11,039 nt of DNA from a bacterium UBP6_UBA1196 (GCA_002310035.1 DBYC01000044.1:1-11039); one strand, 5' to 3'. Shown: positions 1 through 7,497, numbered from the stretch's first letter. Notes: generated from the sequence alone by a model not told the origin. Numbers and translations: made by a program.

Positions 1-30
1 ACTGTTTGTTGTGACATAGCCTTAAACAAC

Positions 31-48
31 TTTCATTTCGTTTCATTT
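31..48. repeat. Short tandem direct repeat TTTCATTT x2
   Basis: TTTCATTT occurs at 31-38 and again at 41-48, separated by CG, which gives a 10-base period close to one helical turn. It lies about 35 bases upstream of the candidate promoter of the first operon. That placement would suit an activator or repressor site, but the bases are low-complexity and T-rich, so chance is a real alternative. The repeat is seen directly; any function is a guess. Confidence 0.3.
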
Positions 49-80
49 ATATCCTGAAAATGCCGTTTTTTGTTTTTTAT

Positions 81-109
81 TTGACTTTTGCGCTTTTAAT
101 TGCAATAGT
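81..109 (+). promoter_or_regulatory. Candidate sigma-70-type promoter for the wHTH/receiver/HD-GYP operon
   Basis: TTGACT at 81-86 matches five of six -35 bases. It is followed after 17 bases by AATAGT at 104-109, which matches four of six -10 bases. The perfect 8-base palindrome ATTGCAAT (99-106) overlaps the -10 side and could be an operator. An overlapping alternative is TTGCAA at 100-105 with TTTAAC at 123-128, also 17 bases apart. Both are moderate matches, so the transcription start is uncertain. Confidence 0.35.
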
Positions 110-150
110 CTGGCAACGCTCTTTTAACCATTAAATTTCAGGAGGTCAGA

Positions 151-735
151 ATGACTTATTTACCGCTTTCTTATTTGCTCGGTTCAAGGGCAAAAGTAGA
201 CATTATCAGAATTCTGGTCAGCAAACAGAACTACACGGGCAGGAAAATCGCCGTTCTTAGCAGCACAAATCCTAACTCGAACAAAAAAGCGCTTGATTTC
301 CTTATCGAAACAGGTCTTGTTCTGAGAGAGCAGATCGGAAATGCCTATCACTACAATCTTAATGACAAACACATTCTTTACGAGCCGATCTACGCGCTTT
401 TCAAGGAAGAGGAGAGAACCATAAACAAAATTATAAAATTCGGTGCGGCTTTCATCGAGGACAACGCCCAGAAAACGCTTGCCGGTTTTGTTTCATACCT
501 TAGATGCAGTGTCGTTCTCACTGTTTTTGCACACTCTTTCCCGGCCAAGGAACTGGCTGATTATGTTTATGAAAAAACAGGCTTCAGAGTTCTTGTTAAA
601 GTTATCGACACGATCACTTTGGACGAAAAATCCGTTGAGAACTACTCTGATAAGATTTATTTCTGGAACAACTACAAGACGATAGCCAAAATGCTTGATT
701 CCAGAAACATAGTAAAAACTTTCTTCAATTTTTAG
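151..735 (+). CDS. Winged-helix DNA-binding protein with degenerate nucleotidyltransferase-like C-terminus
   Basis: The gene encodes 194 residues and starts at ATG 151 behind AGGAGGT (140-146). Residues 8-72 read as a winged helix: a first helix around residues 13-24, a helix-turn-recognition helix around 28-54 (YTGRKIAVLSS then KKALDFLIETGLV), and a wing around 58-71 ending in AYHYNLND. This order strongly resembles proteins that join a winged helix to a minimal nucleotidyltransferase domain. In those proteins the second half carries a GSxxRG motif and a DxD metal pair. Here the corresponding segment (VVLTVFAHSFPAKE, then TGFRVLVKVIDTITLDE, residues 121-161) keeps the hydrophobic strand pattern but has neither motif. 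It is therefore probably a non-catalytic remnant used for dimerisation or sensing. The winged helix is fairly secure; the relationship of the tail is inference. The protein likely regulates transcription, perhaps of its own operon. The receiver gene follows 9 nt downstream. Confidence 0.7.
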   Translation: MTYLPLSYLLGSRAKVDIIRILVSKQNYTGRKIAVLSSTNPNSNKKALDFLIETGLVLREQIGNAYHYNLNDKHILYEPIYALFKEEERTINKIIKFGAAFIEDNAQKTLAGFVSYLRCSVVLTVFAHSFPAKELADYVYEKTGFRVLVKVIDTITLDEKSVENYSDKIYFWNNYKTIAKMLDSRNIVKTFFNF

Positions 736-744
736 GAGAGAATT

Positions 745-1161
745 ATGGAAAGAAAAAATATGGTTGTTCTTATTGTCGACGACGAGGAAAGCATTCTTTC
801 AAGTCTCCGCAGACTTCTTGAGGACAAAGGCTACACTGTAGTAACTTATGCCGATCCGAAAGATGCGATAGAATATTTCAGAAACAATCTTGTCCATATC
901 GCGATGATCGATGTCACGATGCCGGGCATAGACGGACTTTCGGCTCTTAACAGAATAAAAGAGACGAACGGTCTTACGCAGATCATTATGATGAGTGCCT
1001 ACGCTACGACAGAAAGAGTTGTCGCGGCTTTTGAAAGCGGTGCGAACGATTTCCTTCTCAAACCGTTCAACAATCTCGAGAATGTCGTCGCCATAGTCGA
1101 GGAATCTGAAAAGAAACTTCTGCGCTGGCAGGGTGTTTTTAAACAGCTCGGAGCTCTTTAA
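745..1161 (+). CDS. Stand-alone CheY-like response regulator receiver
   Basis: The gene encodes 138 residues from ATG 745, with AGGAG at 734-738 overlapping the stop of the previous gene. All hallmark receiver residues are present: the acidic pocket D12-D13 in LIVDDEES, the phospho-acceptor D56 in MIDVTMPGIDG, the switch residue S84 in MMSAY, and K106 followed by cis-Pro 107 in LLKPF. The receiver fold ends near residue 125 and only a short helical tail remains, so there is no output domain in this reading frame. The next gene is in the same frame immediately after the single TAA and encodes tandem HD-GYP domains. The usual fused relative is an RpfG-type REC-HD-GYP protein, so this receiver most likely controls that partner, by contact or as a formerly joined polypeptide. 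No histidine kinase is visible in the window. The receiver assignment is secure; the partnership is inferred from context. Confidence 0.95.
   Translation: MERKNMVVLIVDDEESILSSLRRLLEDKGYTVVTYADPKDAIEYFRNNLVHIAMIDVTMPGIDGLSALNRIKETNGLTQIIMMSAYATTERVVAAFESGANDFLLKPFNNLENVVAIVEESEKKLLRWQGVFKQLGAL
1150..1153 (+). promoter_or_regulatory. Shine-Dalgarno GGAG supporting the TTG start of the HD-GYP gene
   Basis: GGAG lies inside the last codons of the receiver gene, 8 bases before the TTG at 1162. It supports independent, probably coupled, initiation directly after the receiver stop codon. It argues against the downstream gene being only a broken fragment. Confidence 0.55.
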
Positions 1162-2436
1162 TTGGCAATTAACCCGAAATCCAGACTTACTCATCTTCCT
1201 ATTCAGGATGTCGAGTTTCCTTCTTCTTTCGCTGCCGATTTTATTTCAGAGTTTGTAAAGGCGGCGGAGCTTGACAACGACGGCCGCGGGATTTACCACA
1301 GCTGGAAAGTCTGTCTTATCTCATGCGGGATCGGAAAGAAACTGAATCTTGACAAAAACGATCTGAGAGAACTTTTTTTTGCTTCGCTGCTTCACGACAT
1401 CGGCGGTATTATGGCTGACTGTCACATCATTGATCTGCTGACACAGATCCCGGATGTTTACGGTCAGAAAGGCAATTTCCGTATTTTTGTCCATCCGCAC
1501 AGAAGTGAGACCTTTCTCGGAACTTTTCCGACATTCAGAAGAATAAGCGAGGCTGTCGGAGCACACCATGAATTTTATGACGGATCGGGTTTTCCGAAAG
1601 GGTTGAAAGGGGATCAGATCCCGCTTCTTGCGCGGATAATAAGGGTCGCCGATGCGGTAGAAGTGGCGTCCAGGCTGCATCAGAGTGAAAATCTCGATGA
1701 TCTGATCTCTCTTCTCGGAATTTCATCGGGCGAGGAATTTGATCCTGCGTTGTTCGATGTTTTTGTCGATCTGGCCGTGAACGGAGGGCTTTTGGATGCC
1801 GTTAGCTCTGACGAAGCGGTGGAAGCGAATATGCTCTCTCTCAAAAAAGAGATGAAGGAACACTACCTCCTTTCGTCGTCAGATACTTTGAACCGTTTTT
1901 TCAAGATGATCGCTGCTGTCTCCGACAATCTGACTTCATCCGAAACAGACCATTCTCTGCATGTCGCGGAAACGGCGGTCCAGATCGCATATCTTATGAA
2001 CCTCGACGAGCGCGAGATCCTTGCTATCCGCTGGGCGGCCTTCCTTCACGATATAGGGAAACTGGCAGGGAACCGTTCCGTCTACCGTAAAAAGGAAAAA
2101 CTTTCGGACGAGGAGTGGCGCACTGTTACGGCGCATGCCCAGAAAAGTTATGACATTCTGAACGGTGTCTCCGGAATGGACAAAATAGCCTACTATATTC
2201 TGTATCATCACGAAAATTATGACGGAACAGGATATCCTGATGGGTTGAAAGGTGAGAAGATCCCGCTGGCTTCGAGGATCCTCCGTATAGCTGATGCTTT
2301 CGACGCGATAACTTCCAACCGTCCTTACCGCAAGAAAAAACAACAGACGGAAGCGTTGAACGAACTTAAGAAATGCGCCGGAAGGCAGTTCGACCCGCAT
2401 CTTGTCGAGGTTTTTACAAAATACACGCTTCCTTGA
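1162..2436 (+). CDS. Tandem HD-GYP phosphohydrolase (probable cyclic dinucleotide phosphodiesterase)
   Basis: The gene encodes 424 residues if translation begins at TTG 1162, the codon directly after the receiver's TAA. HD-GYP proteins are metal-dependent phosphodiesterases of c-di-GMP or cGAMP. The C-terminal domain (about 255-424) is canonical: H267, H296-D297 in FLHDIGK, H325, H349-H350-E351 and D354 running into GTGYP, D378 in RIADAFDA, and RPYR at 387-390. The N-terminal domain (about 40-205) is a diverged copy. It keeps H46, H78-D79, H111/H113, H135-H136-E137, D140 and D164. Its HDIGK lysine is glycine, GYP is GFP (143-145), and the RPYR segment is missing. The C-terminal copy is the likely active one; the N-terminal copy may be regulatory or may have different specificity. 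No signal peptide or membrane segment is seen, so it is cytoplasmic. Whether it cleaves c-di-GMP, cGAMP or something else cannot be read from the sequence. Confidence 0.93.
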   Translation: MAINPKSRLTHLPIQDVEFPSSFAADFISEFVKAAELDNDGRGIYHSWKVCLISCGIGKKLNLDKNDLRELFFASLLHDIGGIMADCHIIDLLTQIPDVYGQKGNFRIFVHPHRSETFLGTFPTFRRISEAVGAHHEFYDGSGFPKGLKGDQIPLLARIIRVADAVEVASRLHQSENLDDLISLLGISSGEEFDPALFDVFVDLAVNGGLLDAVSSDEAVEANMLSLKKEMKEHYLLSSSDTLNRFFKMIAAVSDNLTSSETDHSLHVAETAVQIAYLMNLDEREILAIRWAAFLHDIGKLAGNRSVYRKKEKLSDEEWRTVTAHAQKSYDILNGVSGMDKIAYYILYHHENYDGTGYPDGLKGEKIPLASRILRIADAFDAITSNRPYRKKKQQTEALNELKKCAGRQFDPHLVEVFTKYTLP

Positions 2437-2455
2437 TTTTTCCTTAGCAAAAATC

Positions 2456-2483
2456 TTGCCGTCATCTTTTTTGGTATTATAAT
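2456..2483 (+). promoter_or_regulatory. Sigma-70-type promoter for the rpoN operon
   Basis: TTGCCG (2456-2461) is followed after 16 bases by a perfect TATAAT (2478-2483). The predicted start is near 2490, leaving a leader of about 18 bases before rpoN. The SD-like GAAGGTG (2497-2503) lies just upstream of the ATG. No convincing terminator separates this promoter from the HD-GYP gene, so read-through from the first operon is possible. Confidence 0.65.
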
Positions 2484-2507
2484 TCTGCGTTTTTTTGAAG
2501 GTGGGCT

Positions 2508-4034
2508 ATGACTACTTCTTTAAAAATGCAGCAGCAGCAGAGTCTGACGCTCAAGCCCGAGCTGAAAATGACCGTGCAGATGCGCCAGAGTATCGAAATG
2601 CTGCTGAAAAACCAGTTCGAGCTAAGAGAGATGATCCTCGAAGAAGTCGCGGAGAATCCTTTTCTTGAGATCGAAGACTGGGGCGGCGAACAGGAGGCTG
2701 TACCGCAGGATCCCGATCCCGGAAACGAAAGTCCTGCTTCCCGGAATGCCGATGTGACAGTTCCTCTTATGATAAGCGACAATTCCGACGATATGAGTAC
2801 GATTCTCGCCGATTTCGACTGGGAGCAGATCCGCGAGACTTCGTCAAATAATTTCGGTGAGACGACTCCTAAAAAATCAAATGATCAGGCAAACGATTTC
2901 AGTTTTGAAAACACTGTTCCTGCGGAAGAAAGTTTTGCCCAGTCGCTTGATTTCCAGATTTCGGTCTCGTCATATCCGGATGCCATGAAAGATGTTCTGA
3001 TCTATATGGCTTACAGTCTCGACAGCAGAGGGTTCCTGGCCGACAGCGATGAAGATATAGCCGTTCAGATAGCAGCCGATGCGGAAACTGTGGCTAAAGC
3101 AAGGGAAATACTGAAGAACTTCGAACCTTTGGGCTGCGGCTGCCGTAATTTCCCGGAATATCTCAGGTTTATTTTTATTGAACACGGCTCGATCGATATT
3201 CCGGATGAATTCAAGGAATCGGTCAACCGTCTTTTCAGTGACGAATCTATGCAGGATCTGCTTGTCAGAAAAAATTTCGACGCTCTCTGCGGAAGTCTCA
3301 ATATTTCAAAAGACAAGCTTTCCGACCTGCTGCTTTTTTTCAGAAGCGGTGTCGCTGCACCGTATCCCGCATTCGGTTACGAGCAGGAGCGGACTGAGTA
3401 TGTCAAAGCCGATCTTATGGTTTTTATGCGGGAAGGCGAGCCTGTGATCTACATCGACGACAAAATGCTGCCGACAGTCGTTCTCAAGACAGAACAGTTT
3501 GAGGACAACCTAAAAAATGTGAAAAACCGTGACGAAAAGCATTTCATCAAGGAAAAATACAAAAACGCGGAGTGGATAATCAAGACAGTCAGCGAGAGAA
3601 ACCGCACGCTTTATCAGGTCGCGTCAAGTATTTTCGCGCATCAGAAGGCGTTTCTGGAACACGGCGACAAATTTCTGAAGCCGCTCACTCTGAAAGATGT
3701 TTCGGATGACATAGGCCGTCATATCGCCACTGTTTCAAGGCTTACGAACGGTAAATACGCGCAGACTCCGCACGGGATTTTCGAGCTTAAATACTTCTTC
3801 GTAAAGCAGGTGAACGACAATCTGACGACAAATAAAAGACTTGAACAGAAAATTGCCGAAATAATCGAAGGGGAAAGCCGCGAAAATCCTTACAGCGACG
3901 ACGATATCGCCCATATTTTAAGCAAAGAGGGCATCGAAGTCGCCCGCAGGACTGTCGCGAAATACCGCTCTAAAATGAATATTCCGCTCGCAAGGGAGCG
4001 CAAGAGGAACTATCAGTTCGAGGTCGGAAACTGA
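2508..4034 (+). CDS. rpoN: RNA polymerase sigma-54 factor
   Basis: The protein has 508 residues, a little longer than typical sigma-54. Region I is the Q-rich leucine-patterned N-terminus (residues 7-56: a run of Q, then LTLKPELKMTVQMRQSIEML and ENPFLEIED). It is followed by a long acidic Region II (about 57-140). The core-binding part spans roughly 141-330. The conserved AEWIIKTVSERNRTLYQVA block (354-372) comes next, then the -12-recognising helix-turn-helix (395-428) with HIATVSRLTNGKYAQTP in place of the usual HESTVSR. The RpoN box reads ARRTVAKYR (479-487), identical to the family signature that contacts the -24 element. The factor directs core polymerase to -24/-12 promoters, which then need an AAA+ enhancer-binding activator; none is encoded here. 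The gene has its own sigma-70-type promoter and is coupled to the EIIA gene, which begins 1 nt after its TGA. Confidence 0.97.
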   Translation: MTTSLKMQQQQSLTLKPELKMTVQMRQSIEMLLKNQFELREMILEEVAENPFLEIEDWGGEQEAVPQDPDPGNESPASRNADVTVPLMISDNSDDMSTILADFDWEQIRETSSNNFGETTPKKSNDQANDFSFENTVPAEESFAQSLDFQISVSSYPDAMKDVLIYMAYSLDSRGFLADSDEDIAVQIAADAETVAKAREILKNFEPLGCGCRNFPEYLRFIFIEHGSIDIPDEFKESVNRLFSDESMQDLLVRKNFDALCGSLNISKDKLSDLLLFFRSGVAAPYPAFGYEQERTEYVKADLMVFMREGEPVIYIDDKMLPTVVLKTEQFEDNLKNVKNRDEKHFIKEKYKNAEWIIKTVSERNRTLYQVASSIFAHQKAFLEHGDKFLKPLTLKDVSDDIGRHIATVSRLTNGKYAQTPHGIFELKYFFVKQVNDNLTTNKRLEQKIAEIIEGESRENPYSDDDIAHILSKEGIEVARRTVAKYRSKMNIPLARERKRNYQFEVGN

Positions 4035-4035
4035 A

Positions 4036-4482
4036 ATGTGCAGGATAGCGGATTTTTTGAAAAAAGAATTTATTGCATGCCAGGCGGAGATAAAAACGAA
4101 AGAGGAACTTTTTGAGTACATCGCCGGAAATGCGGAAAAATATGCCGGAATACAGAAAGATTCGGTGCTTAAAAGCCTGCTGGAGCGCGAAACTTACGGC
4201 TCGACGGGCATAGGAAAGGGTGTCGCGGTGCCGCACTGCCGGATCAAAGATTCGAAAAATGTCGTGATCCAGGTGATTTCGCTGAAAGATCCGATGCCTT
4301 ACGGAAGCAGTGACGGCAAAGACGTGAGCCTTGTTTTCTCGCTTATCGTACCTGAGGGGAACAATCTGCTTTACCTCAAGCTGATAAGCCGTATTTCGAT
4401 GCTTTGCAACGACGGTAAAATGCGGAAAAGCCTTGTTGAGGCTGAAAGTCCTGAAAAAATAATAGGTTTGATCAATTTATAG
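4036..4482 (+). CDS. ptsN: PTS EIIA domain protein, PtsN (EIIA-Ntr)/fructose type
   Basis: The protein has 148 residues and forms a single EIIA type-2 domain. The phosphorylation motif STGIGKGVAVPHCRI (56-70) places the active-site histidine at H67. The usual PHGK or PHAR surroundings appear as PHCR. The LKDPMPYGSSDGKDVSLVFSLIVP stretch (83-106) and the following helix LYLKLISRISMLC match the family core. The family receives phosphate from HPr or NPr and either passes it to a sugar permease or, as PtsN, regulates potassium, nitrogen and sigma-54-linked functions. The PtsN reading is favoured by position: the ATG lies 1 nt after the rpoN stop, and rpoN-ptsN linkage is known from proteobacteria. 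The hpf and rapZ genes that usually accompany it there are absent, as are EIIB and EIIC domains. GAGGT at 4020-4024, inside rpoN, is the likely SD at a rather long spacing, so translational coupling is probable. Confidence 0.88.
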   Translation: MCRIADFLKKEFIACQAEIKTKEELFEYIAGNAEKYAGIQKDSVLKSLLERETYGSTGIGKGVAVPHCRIKDSKNVVIQVISLKDPMPYGSSDGKDVSLVFSLIVPEGNNLLYLKLISRISMLCNDGKMRKSLVEAESPEKIIGLINL

Positions 4483-4491
4483 GAGGGAGTC

Positions 4492-7400
4492 ATGGTTTTC
4501 AGAGTCGAAGTCGGTTTGAACGAAGATGTTAAGGACGCTCAGGGGCTGACATGGAAAAGACGGATCGAGACTGATCTCGGAATAAAAACGGTCGATGATG
4601 TCAAGATGCTCAAAGTCTATCTCATCGACTGCGAAGATGTCACTCAGCAGCAGGTCGCGGCGTTTGCGGCGGAAGTTCTTGCAGATCCGGTGACTGAAGT
4701 TTTTGAGACCCGCGAAGTTCTTGCTGACAACTATCATTTCGACTGGATCGTCGAGACAGGTTATCTTCCCGGCGTAACCGACAACGAAGGAAAAACGGCT
4801 CTTTGGGGACTCAAGACTTTCCTCGGCCGCATCGGTGAGAACGACATGGTTTTTTCCGGCAGAAAATACTTGATCAGCGGAAAGATCAGCGAGGACGAAA
4901 TCAAAAAAATCGCGTCCGACCTGCTTGCGAACGGCGTGATCCAGCGTTATTCGATCCTCAGTGCGAAACAGTGGAAGAAAGGGCAGAGGATAGGCGATGC
5001 TGTTCCGAGAGTCGTTGACAAAACGCAGCCGGTCGTAGAAAAAATGGCTCTTGACGTTTCTGACGAAGATCTGATGAAAATTTCAAAATCGCGTGTTCTG
5101 GCTCTCAATATCGACGAGATGAAGGCGATCCGCGACTACTTCAAACGCGAGGATGTCATCAAAGAGAGAGTCGCACACGGAATGTCGGCGGAAGCTACCG
5201 ACTGCGAAGTCGAAGTTTTTGCTCAGACCTGGAGCGAACACTGCAAACACAAAATTTTTGCGGCAGACATAAAATATGAAGATAAAACAGCCGATAAAGC
5301 TGAGGAGATCCACTCGCTCTACAAATCATGCATCAAAAAGACAACGACCGACATGCTCGATAAAAAGCCGTGGATAAAATCGGTTTTCGACGACAACGCC
5401 GGAATCGTCCAGATCGATGACGACACCCTTTTCGCGATGAAAGTGGAAACTCACAACTCTCCGAGCGCACTTGATCCCTACGGCGGCGCTTTGACCGGAA
5501 TCGTCGGAGTAAACCGCGACATCATCGGCTGCGGAATGGGTGCAAAACCGATCCTCAACACAGATGTTTTCTGCTTTGCAAGCCCCTTCTTCCGCGGCGA
5601 GATCCCTGAAAAACTGCTTCATCCCGGCAGAATTTTCAGAGGAGTCCACAGAGGAGTAAAAGACGGCGGCAACGAAAGCGGGATCCCTGTCGTCAACGGT
5701 TCTATTTACTTCGACAACCGTTACCTCGGCAAACCGCTCGTTTTCTGCGGAACAGGCGGACTCATGCCGATGGAACTCAACGGCAAACCTTCGTGGAAAA
5801 AAGAGGCTAAGGCAGGCGACCTTATCATCATGTCGGGCGGAAGAGTAGGCAAGGACGGAATCCACGGCGCGACTTTCAGCAGCGAGGAGCTCCACGAAGG
5901 AAGCCCTGTCACGGCGGTCCAGATCGGTGACGCCATCGTTCAGAAAAGAATGCTCGACTTCATTCTTGAAGCACGTGACAAAGACCTTTTTAACGCGATA
6001 ACCGACAACGGTGCCGGCGGACTCAGCTCGAGCGTCGGCGAAATGGCTCAGGATACAGGCGGCGCGAAAGTTTATCTTGAAAAAGTTCCGCTCAAATACC
6101 AGGGCCTTCAGCCGTGGGAGATCTTTATTTCCGAAGCTCAGGAGCGCATGACACTTTCGGTCCCGAAAGAAAAATACGACGAACTTAAAAAAATTGCCGA
6201 CATCCACGAAGTTGAGATCACGATCGTCGGCGAATACACGAATACCGGTTACCTTGAGATCTACTACAACGACATCAAGGCGGCTTACCTTGAAATGGAA
6301 TTCCTCCACAGAGGAAACCCGAAGTATCATCTTGACGCCCTTTGGAATTACCGCGAAAAACAGCCTGAAAAAGAGTATATCCCGGCTGAAAAAAGCAATC
6401 TCAACCACATCCTGCTTGACATGATAGGCCGCGTCAACATCGCTTCGAAAGAGGACTGGGTAAGACAATACGACCACGAAGTCCAGGGAAGAAGCGCAGG
6501 CAAGCCTTTCTGCGGTGCCGAGCACGACGGTCCGAGTGATGCGGGCGTTCTCAGAGTTTCTCCGTTCAAGAAAAACGCGATCGTTGTTTCCCACGGGATC
6601 AAGCCTTCGTTCAGCGACCTTGACTGCTATCACATGACGGCAAGCGTCATCGACGAAGCTGTGAGAAACGCTGTATGCGTCGGCGCAGACCCCGATTTTA
6701 TGAGCGGTCTCGACAACTTCTGCTGGCCCGATCCGATTTATGACGAAGAGAAAAACCCCGACGGAAAAGAGAAACTCGCCCAGCTTGTCCGCTCCAACAA
6801 AGCGCTTTACAAATACTGCACCGAATATGCGATCCCGCTCATCAGCGGCAAGGACAGCATGCACAATGACTACGGCAGCGGCAAAAACAAAATTTCTATT
6901 CCGCCGACACTTCTTTTCACGCTGATTTCGAAGATGGACGATGTCGAAAAGATGGTCACGATGGATTTCAAACACGAAAACGACAAGATCTTCCTAATCG
7001 GCGAAACGAAAGACGAACTCGGCGGCAGCGAATACTACCTCTATCACGGAATAAAATACGAAGGTTTTGTTCCGAAAGTAGATTCAACGAAGTTCATGAA
7101 GAGTTACCGCGCTCTCCACGAGGCAATGAAACAGGGGCTTGTCGCAAGCGCCCACGACCTTTCTGACGGAGGCTTCGCGATCGCCGTTGCAGAATCTGCG
7201 TTTGCAGGCAATTTGGGTGCAAAAGTCGACCTCAAAAAAATGTCGAAATCAAACGATGTCACAAGAAACGATACCCTTCTTTTCAGCGAGTCCAACGGCA
7301 GGATCCTCGTTTCGGTAAAACCAGAGAATGCAGAAGCGTTCAAGCAGGTCATGAAGGAGTGCGACTGCGCCGAGATCGGAGAAGTAACTTCAGGAACATT

Positions 7401-7497
7401 CCTCAAGATCAACGGTCTCAAGGATGAAAGCGTCGCAGACCTCGATATCAACGAGCTCAAGAAAAGCTGGAAAGGCCTGATGAATAAAATGAAATAA
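4492..7497 (+). CDS. purL: Phosphoribosylformylglycinamidine (FGAM) synthase, PurS-PurL fusion form
   Basis: The enzyme converts FGAR, ATP and glutamine-derived ammonia to FGAM in step 4 of purine synthesis. The protein has 1001 residues. Residues 1-75 and about 84-156 look like two PurS-type repeats: VGLNEDVKDAQG...DDVKMLKVYL...ADPVTEVFE and VETGYLPGVTDNEG...GRKYLISG...LLANGVIQRYSI. The first AIR-synthase-like half follows. It has SEHCKHK (248-254), ETHNSP (319-324), the GG(N)ESGIP loop (392-399), DGIHGATFSS (455-464), DNGAGGLSS (505-513) and EAQERM (548-553). The second half carries ISGKDSM (784-790) and AHDLSDGG (887-894). It lacks the roughly 250-residue C-terminal glutaminase domain of the proteobacterial single-chain enzyme, so a separate PurQ must exist outside the window. 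The start is supported by AGGAGGGAG (4481-4489) overlapping the previous stop. Its position behind rpoN and ptsN is unusual for a purine gene. Confidence 0.97.
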   Translation: MVFRVEVGLNEDVKDAQGLTWKRRIETDLGIKTVDDVKMLKVYLIDCEDVTQQQVAAFAAEVLADPVTEVFETREVLADNYHFDWIVETGYLPGVTDNEGKTALWGLKTFLGRIGENDMVFSGRKYLISGKISEDEIKKIASDLLANGVIQRYSILSAKQWKKGQRIGDAVPRVVDKTQPVVEKMALDVSDEDLMKISKSRVLALNIDEMKAIRDYFKREDVIKERVAHGMSAEATDCEVEVFAQTWSEHCKHKIFAADIKYEDKTADKAEEIHSLYKSCIKKTTTDMLDKKPWIKSVFDDNAGIVQIDDDTLFAMKVETHNSPSALDPYGGALTGIVGVNRDIIGCGMGAKPILNTDVFCFASPFFRGEIPEKLLHPGRIFRGVHRGVKDGGNESGIPVVNGSIYFDNRYLGKPLVFCGTGGLMPMELNGKPSWKKEAKAGDLIIMSGGRVGKDGIHGATFSSEELHEGSPVTAVQIGDAIVQKRMLDFILEARDKDLFNAITDNGAGGLSSSVGEMAQDTGGAKVYLEKVPLKYQGLQPWEIFISEAQERMTLSVPKEKYDELKKIADIHEVEITIVGEYTNTGYLEIYYNDIKAAYLEMEFLHRGNPKYHLDALWNYREKQPEKEYIPAEKSNLNHILLDMIGRVNIASKEDWVRQYDHEVQGRSAGKPFCGAEHDGPSDAGVLRVSPFKKNAIVVSHGIKPSFSDLDCYHMTASVIDEAVRNAVCVGADPDFMSGLDNFCWPDPIYDEEKNPDGKEKLAQLVRSNKALYKYCTEYAIPLISGKDSMHNDYGSGKNKISIPPTLLFTLISKMDDVEKMVTMDFKHENDKIFLIGETKDELGGSEYYLYHGIKYEGFVPKVDSTKFMKSYRALHEAMKQGLVASAHDLSDGGFAIAVAESAFAGNLGAKVDLKKMSKSNDVTRNDTLLFSESNGRILVSVKPENAEAFKQVMKECDCAEIGEVTSGTFLKINGLKDESVADLDINELKKSWKGLMNKMK

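Noticed and set aside
111..127. Possible sigma-54 promoter (TGGCAAC...TTTT) before the first gene
   Set aside because: The -24 half resembles TGGCAC, but at the correct spacing the -12 half is TTTT and lacks the essential GC dinucleotide.
2472..2489. Possible sigma-54 autoregulatory site before rpoN (TTGG...TGC)
   Set aside because: The GG and GC doublets are 12 bases apart instead of 10, and a perfect TATAAT occupies the same stretch, so a sigma-70-type promoter explains it better.
5326..6975. Long open frame (549 codons) on the minus strand opposite purL
   Set aside because: It lies wholly inside the well-conserved purL, whose catalytic motifs are read on the plus strand. The antisense translation is F/V/R/D-rich with no recognisable domain or SD. 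It is a codon-bias shadow.
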